In this document: piece after piece, positions 40,876 through 49,551 of the stretch | Layout: each line of letters starts with the position of its first letter | How positions within the stretch are numbered: the stretch's first letter is position 1 | NCBI GenBank assembly: GCA_002869165.1 | Contig: PKTK01000001.1 | Coordinates: 62,001 to 126,000, forward strand | Reading direction: 5' to 3' | Source: Candidatus Parcubacteria bacterium | Lineage (GTDB): Bacteria > Patescibacteria > ABY1 > BM507 > UBA12075 | Length of the DNA: 64,000 bases | Program-made: the position numbers and the translations under genes | Notes under the pieces: generated by a model | Seen by the model: the letters and a program-made list of their open reading frames with translations, nothing else | Told to the model about the DNA's origin: nothing | The model's database searches: none

Positions 40876-41461
40876 ATGAAAAAATATCGAAAAATGTAAA
40901 AATAAAAGTGATGAAGAATTGGTAGCACTGACCCTTCGGGACCAGGATTTTTTGTTGTGCATTATCAAAAATTATGAGAGTAAGTTACTCAAATATATTA
41001 TTAGGATATCCAGTGTGTCACTAGAGGAAGCCGAGGATATTTTGCAGGAGGTGTTTATTAAAGTTTATTATAATCTAAAAAGCTTTGATCAGAGTCTAAA
41101 ATTTTCCTCCTGGATATATCGCATTACTCACAATCAAGTTATCAGTAATTTTCGTAAATCAAAAGCACGGGCTGAAACAGTAGACTTGGATATAAATAAT
41201 GAGATCATTGGAAATATTGTCAGTGAGTTTGATGTAAAGGTTGAAATTGATAATAAGATATTTGAGAAAAAAATCAATAGTATATTAAAGGCAATGGACA
41301 AGAAATACAGAGAGGTGTTGTTTCTTTATTTATTAGAAGAAAAGAGCAGCCAGGAAATTTCAGATATTTTAAAGAAAAGGATTGGTACGGTTTATTCTCT
41401 TATTAGTAGAGGTAAACAGATTATAAAAAAAGAATTAGAAAAAAAAGATGAAAAACACTAA
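40876..41461 (+). CDS. ECF-family RNA polymerase sigma factor, start region frameshifted
   Basis: Region 2 (AEDILQEVFIKVYYNL, SWIYRITHNQVI) and region 4 (YREVLFLYLLEEKSSQEIS, GTVYSLISRGKQIIKKEL) define an extracytoplasmic-function sigma factor of about 190 residues. The clean frame opens at TTG 40919. The natural start seems to be ATG 40876, whose first codons (M-K-N-I-E-K-C...) come into frame only if the A6 run is read as A5. It may therefore use a slippery homopolymer or a non-ATG start. The anti-sigma-like gene overlaps its end by 14 bases. Confidence 0.8.
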
Positions 41462-42197
41462 AATACAACTTAGCAAAAATATATTTGACGCTATAAAAGA
41501 AAAGAAAGTAGAACCAAGAGCTAAGTGGCAGTGTTTATTATTCAGTCGAATAGCTTGGGCCATAAGTTTTGTGCTGGTAGTGATAGGTAGTCTGGCTTTT
41601 TCGGTTGTGCTTTATATGGTTATTAATAATGACTGGGATCTCTATACTCATCTTGGTGATAGTTTGATTGAATTTATCTTTGTGACTCTCCCATATTTTT
41701 GGATACTTATCCTTGCGGTCTTAGTACTGCTTGCTTTATTTAGTTCAAAATTCACTGAAGATGCGTATCGTTATAAACTAGCTACCTTGATTTTTGCTAG
41801 CTTGATTGTGAATGTTATTTTGGGGGGAACTTTTTATGTATTTGGAATGGGCGAGTTTATTGATTTGCAGTTGCAAAAAGAGATTCCGCTCTACAATTCT
41901 CTATCATACGACAAGGATAAAATGTGGACACAACCAGAAAAAGGCATTTTAGCAGGGACCATTATTAGCCAAAACGGAGACGAACTAGTTGTAGAGGATT
42001 ATTTATCAAATACTTGGACAATTGTAATTTCAGCTAATAGTAATATCAAAGGAAGGGTGATGCTGAAAACGGGAGAAAAGATAAAGATAATTGGTAGTCT
42101 TGGTAAAGGTAATGTTTTTTTGGCTAATGAAATCAGACCATGGACAAATCAAGGTTTGGGGGGTGGAAGAGGAATGCATGGATATACTACGCCTTAG
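41448..42197 (+). CDS. Membrane anti-sigma-like protein
   Basis: The protein has 249 residues: a short cytoplasmic start, three membrane helices (about 32-57, 73-100 and 107-130), then an outer domain of about 100 residues. The outer part is beta-rich with GTIISQNGDELVVEDYL ... VMLKTGEKIKIIGSLG, like an OB-type DUF5666 strand pattern. The overlap with the ECF sigma gene is the usual place for its anti-sigma partner. The classic ZAS motif is not visible. Confidence 0.7.
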   Translation: MKNTKIQLSKNIFDAIKEKKVEPRAKWQCLLFSRIAWAISFVLVVIGSLAFSVVLYMVINNDWDLYTHLGDSLIEFIFVTLPYFWILILAVLVLLALFSSKFTEDAYRYKLATLIFASLIVNVILGGTFYVFGMGEFIDLQLQKEIPLYNSLSYDKDKMWTQPEKGILAGTIISQNGDELVVEDYLSNTWTIVISANSNIKGRVMLKTGEKIKIIGSLGKGNVFLANEIRPWTNQGLGGGRGMHGYTTP

Positions 42198-42251
42198 CGT
42201 ATAAATAAACAGAGGCCTTCGAAACTAATAAATAATAGTAATTTAAAAAAT

Positions 42252-42716
42252 ATGAAGAAAAATTCAACATTTTTAGGAATAGGCGCTTTAAGCTTATTAC
42301 TAGTAGCTGGTGTAGCTTTTTCAGCCAGCGCATACCAGGGCAACTATTCAGTCCAAGGACCAAATTACTCTGAAGACCGTGATGAGATCATGACTGAAGC
42401 ATTTGAAACAGAAAATTATGCTTCATGGTCTGAGCAAATGAACGGACGAGGAAGAGTTACTGAAGTGGTTAACGCAGATAACTTTGCAAAATTTGCTAAA
42501 GCTCATGAATTAGGTAAAGCAGGGCATACAGAAGAAGCCGATTCTTTGAGAGCAGAGCTTGGTTTAAGAACAAGTAATGGCGAAAGTTTGGGAATGGGCT
42601 ATAGGGGTGGAAACGGCGGAAGAGGTCAAGGTCAAGGTGGTGGCCAAGGTCAAGGTAGTCGTGGAGCTAGCTATGTAGATTCTAATGGTGATGGTTTATG
42701 TGATAATTTGAATTAA
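42252..42716 (+). CDS. Secreted Gly-rich protein with an EF-hand-like end
   Basis: The protein has 154 residues. A signal peptide ends near SASA, followed by a helical region rich in Glu, a Gly/Gln/Arg-rich linker (GNGGRGQGQGGGQGQ) and a terminal calcium-type loop DSNGDGLCD. It lies directly after the sigma/anti-sigma pair and before a terminator, so it may be the main target of that sigma factor. Confidence 0.65.
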   Translation: MKKNSTFLGIGALSLLLVAGVAFSASAYQGNYSVQGPNYSEDRDEIMTEAFETENYASWSEQMNGRGRVTEVVNADNFAKFAKAHELGKAGHTEEADSLRAELGLRTSNGESLGMGYRGGNGGRGQGQGGGQGQGSRGASYVDSNGDGLCDNLN

Positions 42717-42736
42717 TCAAATTTTAAACCTTATAA

Positions 42737-42771
42737 AAAAACAGCCTCTCTTAAAAGAGGTTGTTTTTTTG
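42737..42771 (+). terminator. Terminator of the ECF operon
   Basis: The AACAGCCTCT / AGAGGTTGTT stem (one G-T pair) is followed by T7. Confidence 0.85.
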
Positions 42772-43240
42772 TAGGTTTGTTTTTTCAGTTCTGTATTGAA
42801 AAAGTAGTGCTTCTTATATCATGCTTAGTGAAGCGAAGTATCTCGTTTCTTTATAATTGGCGGGATTTTTCATTTATTTCAGGATGACAAGTGTTATTTA
42901 TTGGGTAATTATTTTAGAGACTACTCCTAGACTCTACAATATTTAGCGTGACATTTTTTGCTATTTCAGGCCGAAAGCGAATGCGAAGGGAATCCAGGTG
43001 GTAGCGGTAATAATGCATATATTAAAATAAACATTTAAGAGAGTAAAAAAGTTAATTCTAAATATTTTTTATTTATTCTGTATTACTCCAAGATTCTCTT
43101 TCCTCGCTAACGTTCGCCAGGAATGACAGCTACTTTTAGGTTTTTTATAATATCAAATAGTTGAAAAAACTGGTTTTTTAAGTAATAAGCTATTAGTTTA
43201 AATCAGTTTATCCACATTAAATTTTATAGAGCCTAGCCCC
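42772..43240 (+). repeat. Intergenic gap with decayed dispersed-repeat pieces
   Basis: No gene was seen. Pieces resembling the short repeats are AGTGAAGCGAAGTATCTCG (about 42830), TTTCAGGATGACAAG (about 42877), TTTCAGGCCGAAAGCGAATGC (about 42963), GGGAATCCAGG (about 42979), and GATTCTCTTTCCTCGCTAA ... GCCAGGAATGACA (about 43091-43132). The last is close to 20397-20423. Confidence 0.5.
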
Positions 43241-43269
43241 TTGACATTTTCTATAAAATATATTATACT
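43241..43269 (+). promoter_or_regulatory. Promoter of the DEAD-box helicase gene
   Basis: TTGACA (43241-43246), 17 bp, TATACT (43264-43269). The leader is about 105 nt and contains a GATAACTT / AAGTTATC hairpin (about 43289-43311), as is common for cold-inducible helicase mRNAs. Confidence 0.7.
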
Positions 43270-43378
43270 TTTTTGGTAATTAAATAGGATAACTTGTATT
43301 AGAAGTTATCAAAGGGACTCTACAAAGCTGTCATGTATTTTGGGGAAATGGTGGCAAGTAAAGTACATAGAAAAATAT

Positions 43379-45040
43379 ATGACACAATTTAAAGATTTAG
43401 GCCTTGGCACCTTAGTGCTAAAAGGTCTATCTGACCTTGGTTTTGAAAAACCGTCAGAAATTCAAGCAGAGGCTATTCCGTTTATTGTAGAAAATAAACA
43501 GGATCTTATCGCCTTGGCACAAACCGGTACAGGTAAAACAGCTGCTTTTTCTTTGCCTATTTTAGAAATGATTGATGCAGACAAAAAAGATCTACAAGCA
43601 ATGGTTATTTGTACGACTAGAGAGCTTTGTTTGCAAATATCTCAAGACATTAGAGACTTTTCTAAATATATAAAAGGAATAAACGTGGTAAGTGTTTATT
43701 GGGGTGAGAGAGTTGATTTGCAGTTACGTAATTTGAAAAAAGGCGCAAATATTGTAGTGGGTACTCCTGGGCGATTGCATGATTTTATTAATCGCAATAA
43801 AATCAAGACGGATAAACTGGAGTATTTGGTTTTAGATGAAGCGGACGAAATGCTTGATATGGGCTTCAAAGATGATTTGGATGCTATTTTAGAGAATGCA
43901 TCTAAAAATAGACAGACCTTGCTTTTTTCAGCAACATTTTCTGCTAGCGTCAGAAAAATAGCTAAAGAATACATGAAAGAAGCAAAGGAGATAAAAATTG
44001 GCAAGGAAAATGCCGGGGCTGTAAATGTAAAACATGAGTATTATATAGTGGAAGCTTTCAATAGGTATGAAGCTTTGGAGAGGATTATTGATTCTTTGAG
44101 CGATGTGTATGGGATAATTTTTTGTCGAACCAAGATTGAAACTCAAGAGGTGGCTGACAAGCTGAAACAATCTGGTTATGACGCAGAAGCCATTCATGGG
44201 GATATCAATCAGAATACTAGAACAAAGATCATGGCCAGTTTTAAAAAAAGAGTTATTAAACTATTAGTAGCTACCGATGTGGCATCTCGAGGGATTGATG
44301 TAAGCGATTTGACTCATGTTATAAATTATAATTTACCAACTCAAGAAGAGGCCTATACACATAGATCTGGCAGAACAGGAAGAGCTAATAATAGCGGTAC
44401 ATCTATTTCAATATGCGGCATCAGAGACCTGGGACGTATCAAAAGATTAGAGAAGATGATTGGTCAGGATTTTCTATACAAAAAAGTTCCCAGTTTAGCA
44501 GGAATCATTGATAGTAAAATCGATACATATATAAATAAAATTGAAACGGAAGCTCCTGGTACACTTGAAAGTAATTATTGTGATAAAGTCATTGAAAGGA
44601 TGAAGAAAATAAAAAAAGAAGATCTTATTAAATTTTTAATTCAGGAAAAATTTGGTCGTATCATAAATAGTAATTCTGTAGAACAAGATTTAAATGCGGA
44701 TTTGAAAAAGACAAAGAAACATTTGTCTGGTCCAAATGTACAAGCCTTACGTCTAAGTATTGGCAAGAAGCAAAGAGCTGATATCAAAACTATTTTTGCA
44801 CTTATCAATTCAAATAAGGACACCAAAGGCATGGATGTGGGCAGAGTCATTGTAAAACAAAACTACTCTATGATATCAGTTTCAAATAAAGACGCTGATA
44901 AGATACTTGATAGCTTGGATAACGAGAGTTGGCGTGGACAGAGGTTAATGATCGAAAGAAGTAATGAAGCGTTGTCAGCCTCTAGATCAGCAGGTCGGCA
45001 TAGTAGAAGAAGACGAAGAAGTAGTAGTAGGCGAAGATAA
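43379..45040 (+). CDS. deaD: DEAD-box ATP-dependent RNA helicase, DeaD/CsdA type
   Basis: The protein has 553 residues. Motifs in order are Q motif FEKPSEIQ, AQTGTGKT (Walker A), TTRELCLQ, GTPGRLHD, LDEADEM (DEAD), FSATF, IIFCRTK, VATDVASRGIDV and HRSGRTGR. A C-terminal DbpA/CsdA-like RNA-binding domain follows (VGRVIVKQNYSMISV ... NESWRGQRLMIERS), then an Arg/Ser-rich tail (RRRRRSSSRRR). It remodels RNA in ribosome assembly and cold growth. The ATG at 43379 is chosen because the Q-motif start fits. A promoter with a 105-nt leader lies upstream. Confidence 0.92.
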   Translation: MTQFKDLGLGTLVLKGLSDLGFEKPSEIQAEAIPFIVENKQDLIALAQTGTGKTAAFSLPILEMIDADKKDLQAMVICTTRELCLQISQDIRDFSKYIKGINVVSVYWGERVDLQLRNLKKGANIVVGTPGRLHDFINRNKIKTDKLEYLVLDEADEMLDMGFKDDLDAILENASKNRQTLLFSATFSASVRKIAKEYMKEAKEIKIGKENAGAVNVKHEYYIVEAFNRYEALERIIDSLSDVYGIIFCRTKIETQEVADKLKQSGYDAEAIHGDINQNTRTKIMASFKKRVIKLLVATDVASRGIDVSDLTHVINYNLPTQEEAYTHRSGRTGRANNSGTSISICGIRDLGRIKRLEKMIGQDFLYKKVPSLAGIIDSKIDTYINKIETEAPGTLESNYCDKVIERMKKIKKEDLIKFLIQEKFGRIINSNSVEQDLNADLKKTKKHLSGPNVQALRLSIGKKQRADIKTIFALINSNKDTKGMDVGRVIVKQNYSMISVSNKDADKILDSLDNESWRGQRLMIERSNEALSASRSAGRHSRRRRRSSSRRR

Positions 45041-45068
45041 TTTGAAAGATTTGATTTATTGAATAAAA

Positions 45069-45100
45069 AATCACAGTTAGCTATAACTGTGATTTTATAT
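45069..45100 (+). terminator. Bidirectional terminator
   Basis: The AATCACAGTTA / TAACTGTGATT stem, with T and A runs, serves two converging genes. Confidence 0.85.
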
Positions 45101-45117
45101 TTTGTGACCTGTATTTT

Positions 45118-45561
45118 TTAATGTATGTATAACCAACAAGCCAACATAATTAATCCCTGAGGAATCATTCCAGAATAGAAGTTGGCGTGACTGTGAAAAC
45201 GTTTATCGATTCGATTAATGATGCTATTGGTACCAAGCTTCCATTCAAGAAATGTCAAAATATCAGGTAGCATAGCAAATCCAGCTCCGATTAGTATTAT
45301 ATGAGTAAGACTAGGATTGTGAAGAGCAAAGATTATGGTAAGAGTGATGCCAATAATTGGTTCAATTATTTTAAGGAATAATTCTTTTTTATTTACGCTT
45401 TTGAGTCCATTTTCTTTGTATGAATCTATACCCTTGGGATTGTAATGAGGAATAGCATCCATTATGTAATTAGATATTAGAGCTAGGGGAATGGTTAGTT
45501 CCACGCTATTTGTGGCTAGACCTATGCTAGCACCGGCAAGTAGGTGAGCAGAAGTTATCAT
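45118..45561 (-). CDS. YdjM-like/DUF457 membrane-bound putative metal-dependent hydrolase
   Basis: The protein has 147 residues and about four membrane helices. TSAHLLAGASIG at the start, ISNYIMDAIPH near residue 38 and RFHSHANF near 122 provide the histidine-rich sites of the YdjM/LexA-binding-like membrane hydrolases. The family has not been assigned an activity. Converging transcription with the helicase gene is separated by the shared terminator. Confidence 0.7.
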   Translation of the reverse strand: MITSAHLLAGASIGLATNSVELTIPLALISNYIMDAIPHYNPKGIDSYKENGLKSVNKKELFLKIIEPIIGITLTIIFALHNPSLTHIILIGAGFAMLPDILTFLEWKLGTNSIINRIDKRFHSHANFYSGMIPQGLIMLACWLYIH

Positions 45562-45590
45562 GAGAATTATTATTTTTAATTTTTATCAAT

Positions 45591-45621
45591 AAAAATACCG
45601 AACATTATTTCGGTATTTTTT
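45591..45621 (+). terminator. Terminator-like hairpin
   Basis: The AAAATACCGAA / TTCGGTATTTT stem has a T6 tail. It lies upstream of the minus-strand gene and may end a transcript from elsewhere. Confidence 0.55.
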
Positions 45622-45971
45622 GTTAATTCTATTATATCATACATTTTTTTTGATGTCATATTTTTGTATTAGTTCACCGCATATTGGATAATGTAGCCAT
45701 TATTGATTAAATAATCTATTATTTAAATTCTAATTGTATTTTTTTGTCCTGCTTCGTAGTCCAATATGTATCTGAATAGGACATTTTTTTGATGTATTGA
45801 CTTTTTGAAGTAGAAAATAAAAATAAAATATTTTCTAGAGGAATAATTTTATTAGATTTTTTTAATATTTTTTTCAGTTCAAGTTTATATTTTTATGGTA
45901 TAAGTATTTTGTAGTATAAAATTAACAAAGGTCGAATTTATATATTTATTAAATGCGTTAATTTTAATAGT
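45622..45971 (+). other. Intergenic stretch, about 350 bp, no gene seen
   Basis: AT-rich. TAAAAT/TATAAA-like sequence near 45915 could be the promoter of the next gene. Nothing else was recognised. Confidence 0.3.
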
Positions 45972-46358
45972 ATGAAAAAAAATACCATAGCGATTGGTTT
46001 AATTGTTATCTTTGCTCTGGCTTTTACTTTTCCAGCTTTAGCAAAGAACGATAATGAGAATAATAGTCAGGCTATTGGTCAAGATCCTATTAGGCTAGCA
46101 TTGACACAATGTTCCAATGCCGGAATAGGCAATGGGGGAGAGTGGATATTGGGACTAAAAAGGAATGGGTATGTATTAATGTATGTTGAATGTTTAGAGA
46201 GATTCTATGGAGGCCCGTTGACACAGGATCAGATCGCATCCATAAAAGCTCAAACGACTTGTGAATATGCCTACATTGACAATCTAAGAGCCTGGGCTTT
46301 TATCTGTGAAGTTGATCCTGGAAATTCAGCAGACCATAATGCCAATAACACAAAATGA
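45972..46358 (+). CDS. Hypothetical secreted protein
   Basis: The protein has 128 residues with a cleavable signal peptide ending near ALAK. The mature part has three or four cysteines (TQCSNAG, VECLERF, TCEYAY, ICEVD) that may pair as disulfides. No family is recognised. It is a monocistronic gene with its own terminator. Confidence 0.6.
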   Translation: MKKNTIAIGLIVIFALAFTFPALAKNDNENNSQAIGQDPIRLALTQCSNAGIGNGGEWILGLKRNGYVLMYVECLERFYGGPLTQDQIASIKAQTTCEYAYIDNLRAWAFICEVDPGNSADHNANNTK

Positions 46359-46376
46359 GAAAACAAACTTAAAAGT

Positions 46377-46411
46377 AGAAGAGTAAATTGTTCAATTACT
46401 CTTTTGCTTTT
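46377..46411 (+). terminator. Terminator
   Basis: The AGAGTAAATT / AATTACTCT stem is followed by TTTTGCTTTT. Confidence 0.75.
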
Positions 46412-46656
46412 ATAAAAGATATAAAAATAAGACGGAGTGCCTTGATGTATTAGTTAAAAATATAAAATAAATACACAGTGCAACTAAAAAAATAATTTGA
46501 TAAAGTTCTATTAGCAGTATTAATTAAATTTGAATTTAAAAAGCACATAAAACTACTTTTAGGTTGAGGTGGTTTTTTTGTATGAAATAGGGTGTTTAAT
46601 TAAATATAATTAGTTAATAATTCAGGTCTAATTTATTGCTTATATATCATGTTTTT
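46412..46656 (+). other. Intergenic stretch with a weak hairpin
   Basis: No ORF was recognised. AAACTAC ... GTGGTTT followed by T7 (about 46551-46579) looks like a remnant terminator. Confidence 0.35.
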
Positions 46657-46657
46657 A

Positions 46658-46710
46658 TTTGCACGGTTTGTAAAAATATGAGATAATAGTAACGTACCAT
46701 GGTACGTTAC
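46658..46710 (+). promoter_or_regulatory. abrB promoter with 22-bp perfect operator palindrome
   Basis: The -35 TTTGCA (46658-46663) and -10 GATAAT (46682-46687) are 18 bp apart. Directly after the -10 a perfect palindrome spans 46689-46710 with half-site GTAACGTACCA. It covers the expected transcription start, so the AbrB protein made 19 bp further on is probably autoregulated here. Confidence 0.65.
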
Positions 46711-46728
46711 TAAATATTAAAAAAAATT

Positions 46729-46893
46729 ATGGCAGAAAAAGAGATACGTAAATTAACTAAAACTGGCAGAGGGTCGATGTATGTGGTTTTGCCCAAGGAT
46801 TTTTTAGATAATCTAGGATGGAGATCAAAACAGAAATTGGTTGTTGAAAGAAAAAGAGGTGGTTTATTCATAAGAGATTGGCGAAAAAAATAA
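46729..46893 (+). CDS. AbrB/MazE-type DNA-binding protein
   Basis: The protein has 54 residues. It has the usual swapped-hairpin pattern: IRKLTKTGRGSMYVVLPKDF, then LGWRSKQKLVVERKRGG and FIRDW. It differs from the copies near 20-21.5 kb in the motif order KTGRGS against RHGDS. No toxin lies nearby, so it is more likely a regulator than an antitoxin. A perfect palindrome marks its promoter. Confidence 0.8.
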   Translation: MAEKEIRKLTKTGRGSMYVVLPKDFLDNLGWRSKQKLVVERKRGGLFIRDWRKK

Positions 46894-47014
46894 AATATTT
46901 ACTAATTTTTAAAATTGTGCTAGAAAGTAATTTTTTAGCCAATTTTTTATTAAAAAGAAAGAAATATTTCTAATGTGCGTATAATAAGAAGTGCTAAAAA
47001 ATAATTGAATTAAT

Positions 47015-47377
47015 ATGAATAATAAAACTAAAAAAATTGGTTTAATAGCTACATTGTTACTTATGGTAGGTTCCTTGAGCGCTTGCAAGGAAACAAGCGA
47101 TGTTAATAGTGTTGGCAGTATTTCGTCTGCTACCAACGATGATAATGACCAACAAATAGACACTACAGATAATGGGCTTAACGAAGAAACAGGTAATCTA
47201 TCTATAAGTGGTAGATGTAATGGTTGCGGTCATTGTTCTCTGATTGATAGTGAACATTTTTCAAGGAGTTTTGGTCGTAGTGCACCAACGGTTATTTCTC
47301 AGGATAATTTAGATTCAAGTAATTTGTTAGCAGCTATAAATCGCTGTCCAACAAGAGCTATTCAATTAACCAGTTAA
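47015..47377 (+). CDS. Ferredoxin-like lipoprotein (single 4Fe-4S)
   Basis: The protein has 120 residues. A signal peptide with lipobox LSAC is followed by a low-complexity linker (about 25-65) and a small ferredoxin fold. CNGCGHC (near 70) and INRCPTRAI near the end give four cysteines for one [4Fe-4S] cluster. An iron-sulfur protein on the outer face of the membrane is unusual. The membrane Fe-S gene five bases downstream is a probable partner. Confidence 0.8.
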   Translation: MNNKTKKIGLIATLLLMVGSLSACKETSDVNSVGSISSATNDDNDQQIDTTDNGLNEETGNLSISGRCNGCGHCSLIDSEHFSRSFGRSAPTVISQDNLDSSNLLAAINRCPTRAIQLTS

Positions 47378-47381
47378 TGAT

Positions 47382-48062
47382 ATGTTCAAGAAAAAGATCA
47401 AGGCTATCAGATACCTAAGCAGAATTTTATTTTTAGTGGTCATTGTGGCCACTGCAGGCTTAGTACAGTTCCATATCAGTCTTGGTCTTTTGATTTTGGC
47501 TATAGTTTCGGGAGCTTCTTTTTGTGGATGGTTGTGCCCATTTGGTCTTTTGCAAGATATTGGTGGAGAGATTGGTAAGAAATTGTTAAAAAAAAGGTAT
47601 AGATTGCCAGTAAAATATCAAAAATTCTTTCAATATTTTAGATATTCTCTTTTTACGCTTCCTTCTCTTGGCTTGGGGATTGTTTTTATTTATGATCCAC
47701 AAATTTCTTTATTATCACTTCTGTCCAATATTTATGTATCCATAGGCGCCTGGATGGTGCTTATTATCTTTGTGATTTTATCAATATTTATAGATAGACC
47801 ATTTTGTAATTATTTTTGCATTGAAGGGTCGCTAATTAGTCTTCAGGGAATATTACGAATATTCAGGATTAAACGTGATAAAAATACTTGTATTAGTTGT
47901 GGTGCTTGTGACAGAGTTTGTCCGATGAATATTGAAATTAGTAATAAAAAGCAAGTAAATAGTATTAATTGTATTAATTGTTTTGAGTGCCTGGAGTTGT
48001 GTCCTAAAAAGTCGCTTAGTTTTGGACTTTTAAAATTAAAGAATTTGTTTTCAAATAAATGA
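47382..48062 (+). CDS. NapH/NosR-like membrane iron-sulfur protein
   Basis: The protein has 226 residues and about five membrane helices. Two membrane-edge motifs of the NapH/CcoG type, FCGWLCPFGLLQ and FCNYFCIEGSL, are followed by two ferredoxin motifs, CISCGACDRVCP and CINCFECLELCP. Such proteins pass electrons between quinones or cytosolic carriers and outer proteins. It is cotranscribed with the ferredoxin lipoprotein. The terminal acceptor is not in the window. Confidence 0.85.
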   Translation: MFKKKIKAIRYLSRILFLVVIVATAGLVQFHISLGLLILAIVSGASFCGWLCPFGLLQDIGGEIGKKLLKKRYRLPVKYQKFFQYFRYSLFTLPSLGLGIVFIYDPQISLLSLLSNIYVSIGAWMVLIIFVILSIFIDRPFCNYFCIEGSLISLQGILRIFRIKRDKNTCISCGACDRVCPMNIEISNKKQVNSINCINCFECLELCPKKSLSFGLLKLKNLFSNK

Positions 48063-48116
48063 CAAATAATTATATCCGTGTTAAAATTGTAGTATTAGAA
48101 TATTTAAAATAATATT

Positions 48117-48521
48117 ATGACTTTTGTTAAATGGGACGATAGTTTTAGTATAGGTATTGAAACCATTGATGAACAACACAAAAAATTACTAGCTTTAATT
48201 AACAAATCCATTGAGATGGTTGAATCTAATAATCCCGAGAAGAGCTTGGAAGTTATTGATGACATGCGTAGTTATTCAGTTGAGCATTTTGGTTTTGAAG
48301 AGAAATTTTTTAAAGATAGTGCGTACGAAAAAACCGAAGGACACCTGGTTAGACATAAACTTTTTATTGATCGTATTGATTATTTTAAGAAGGGTTTGCA
48401 AAACGATTTCAATAAAATGTCCAAGGAAATAGTAGCTTATCTTAGCAAGTGGTTAATGGCACATATTTTAGGTAATGATAGAGACTATGTTGCTCATTGG
48501 AAAATATTTTACAAGGAATAA
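48117..48521 (+). CDS. Bacteriohemerythrin
   Basis: The protein has 134 residues. The di-iron ligands are visible: IDEQHKKL, VEHFGFEEKF, HLVRHKLF and MAHILGNDRDY, the H ... HxxxE ... HxxxH ... HxxxxD set. It binds O2 reversibly for storage, sensing or detoxification. It is a single gene with a terminator after, downstream of the Fe-S pair. Confidence 0.93.
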   Translation: MTFVKWDDSFSIGIETIDEQHKKLLALINKSIEMVESNNPEKSLEVIDDMRSYSVEHFGFEEKFFKDSAYEKTEGHLVRHKLFIDRIDYFKKGLQNDFNKMSKEIVAYLSKWLMAHILGNDRDYVAHWKIFYKE

Positions 48522-48542
48522 TTAATTATTTGTATATATAAA

Positions 48543-48568
48543 ATTCTCATTTTATGAGAATTTTTATT
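48543..48568 (+). terminator. Terminator after hemerythrin
   Basis: The AAATTCTCAT / ATGAGAATTT stem has a T tail. Confidence 0.75.
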
Positions 48569-48633
48569 TTACACAAATAGGGAAAAAATGGTATAATTTT
48601 ATAATAAAGTATCTTTTAAAGATGAGGAGGAAA

Positions 48634-49548
48634 ATGAATTTAAAATGGCTAAAAAAAATTAAAGACAACAGTGCTTTTACAATGCTAGAATCGTTGGTTA
48701 TTTTAGCAGCAATGGTATTTATTTTTACTGTGTCCATGATTTCTTATCGTTCTTATGATATGGATCTTGATTTAAAATCTCAGATTGATCAAATCACTAT
48801 GTATTTTGCCTTGGCAAGGCAAAAAACAATTTCCTCTCATGAAAATGATAGTTGGGGTTTAAGGATTTCTACTTCTAGTTCGCCTCAAATTGTTACTTTG
48901 TTTAAGGGTAAGACATATGATACAAGAGACTCTAGTGTTGATTATTTGGTTGGTCTAAATACAAACGTTAATATAACAGATTTTGATTTTGAAGGTAGTG
49001 ATTGGACTGTTTTTAATCGTATAAGTGGTCGAGCATCAAGTACGGGCTATATAAGCATGGAGCATATCAATGACTCAAGTAAGAGCGCCACGATATATTT
49101 AAATAAAGAAGGATTAACCTCTCTGCATGCATTTCCGTCTCAAGCAAGTACTACCGCTAATATTCGCTTGGTGGATTCGCGTCATATTCATATTGAATAT
49201 TCCAGAACCATTAATGTTGCTTCAGAAAACATTATTTTGACTTTTGATGGAGGAACAGTGATTGAAACAATTCCAATGGCAAATTATTTGGAAGATGGGC
49301 AATTTGTGTGGTCAGGAGTAGTTAATATTGCCAGCACTAGCCAAGAGCTAGAAATACGTAGCCATGAAATCAATAATCCAAATACACTTTTTTCTATTCA
49401 CAGAGATATAGATAAAAATAATGTAAGTCTTGAGGTAGATATTAGCGGGGACACTTGGCCTTCACCGCAGTTAATTTCTTATAGTGATGATGGGGCAACA
49501 GTTGCTACAGGTTCATCACCATACATTGAAAGTATAATCCGACAATAA
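48634..49548 (+). CDS. Type IV pilin-like/GspH-FimT-like protein
   Basis: The protein has 304 residues. A class III signal reads SAFTMLESLVILAAMVF, with the Phe-x-x-x-Glu after the processing site. The body is beta-rich and Ser/Thr-heavy. The ATG at 48634 is chosen because AGGAGG stands three bases before. It is the first gene of a five-gene pilin operon and is longer than usual FimT proteins. Confidence 0.8.
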   Translation: MNLKWLKKIKDNSAFTMLESLVILAAMVFIFTVSMISYRSYDMDLDLKSQIDQITMYFALARQKTISSHENDSWGLRISTSSSPQIVTLFKGKTYDTRDSSVDYLVGLNTNVNITDFDFEGSDWTVFNRISGRASSTGYISMEHINDSSKSATIYLNKEGLTSLHAFPSQASTTANIRLVDSRHIHIEYSRTINVASENIILTFDGGTVIETIPMANYLEDGQFVWSGVVNIASTSQELEIRSHEINNPNTLFSIHRDIDKNNVSLEVDISGDTWPSPQLISYSDDGATVATGSSPYIESIIRQ

Positions 49549-49551
49549 TAT

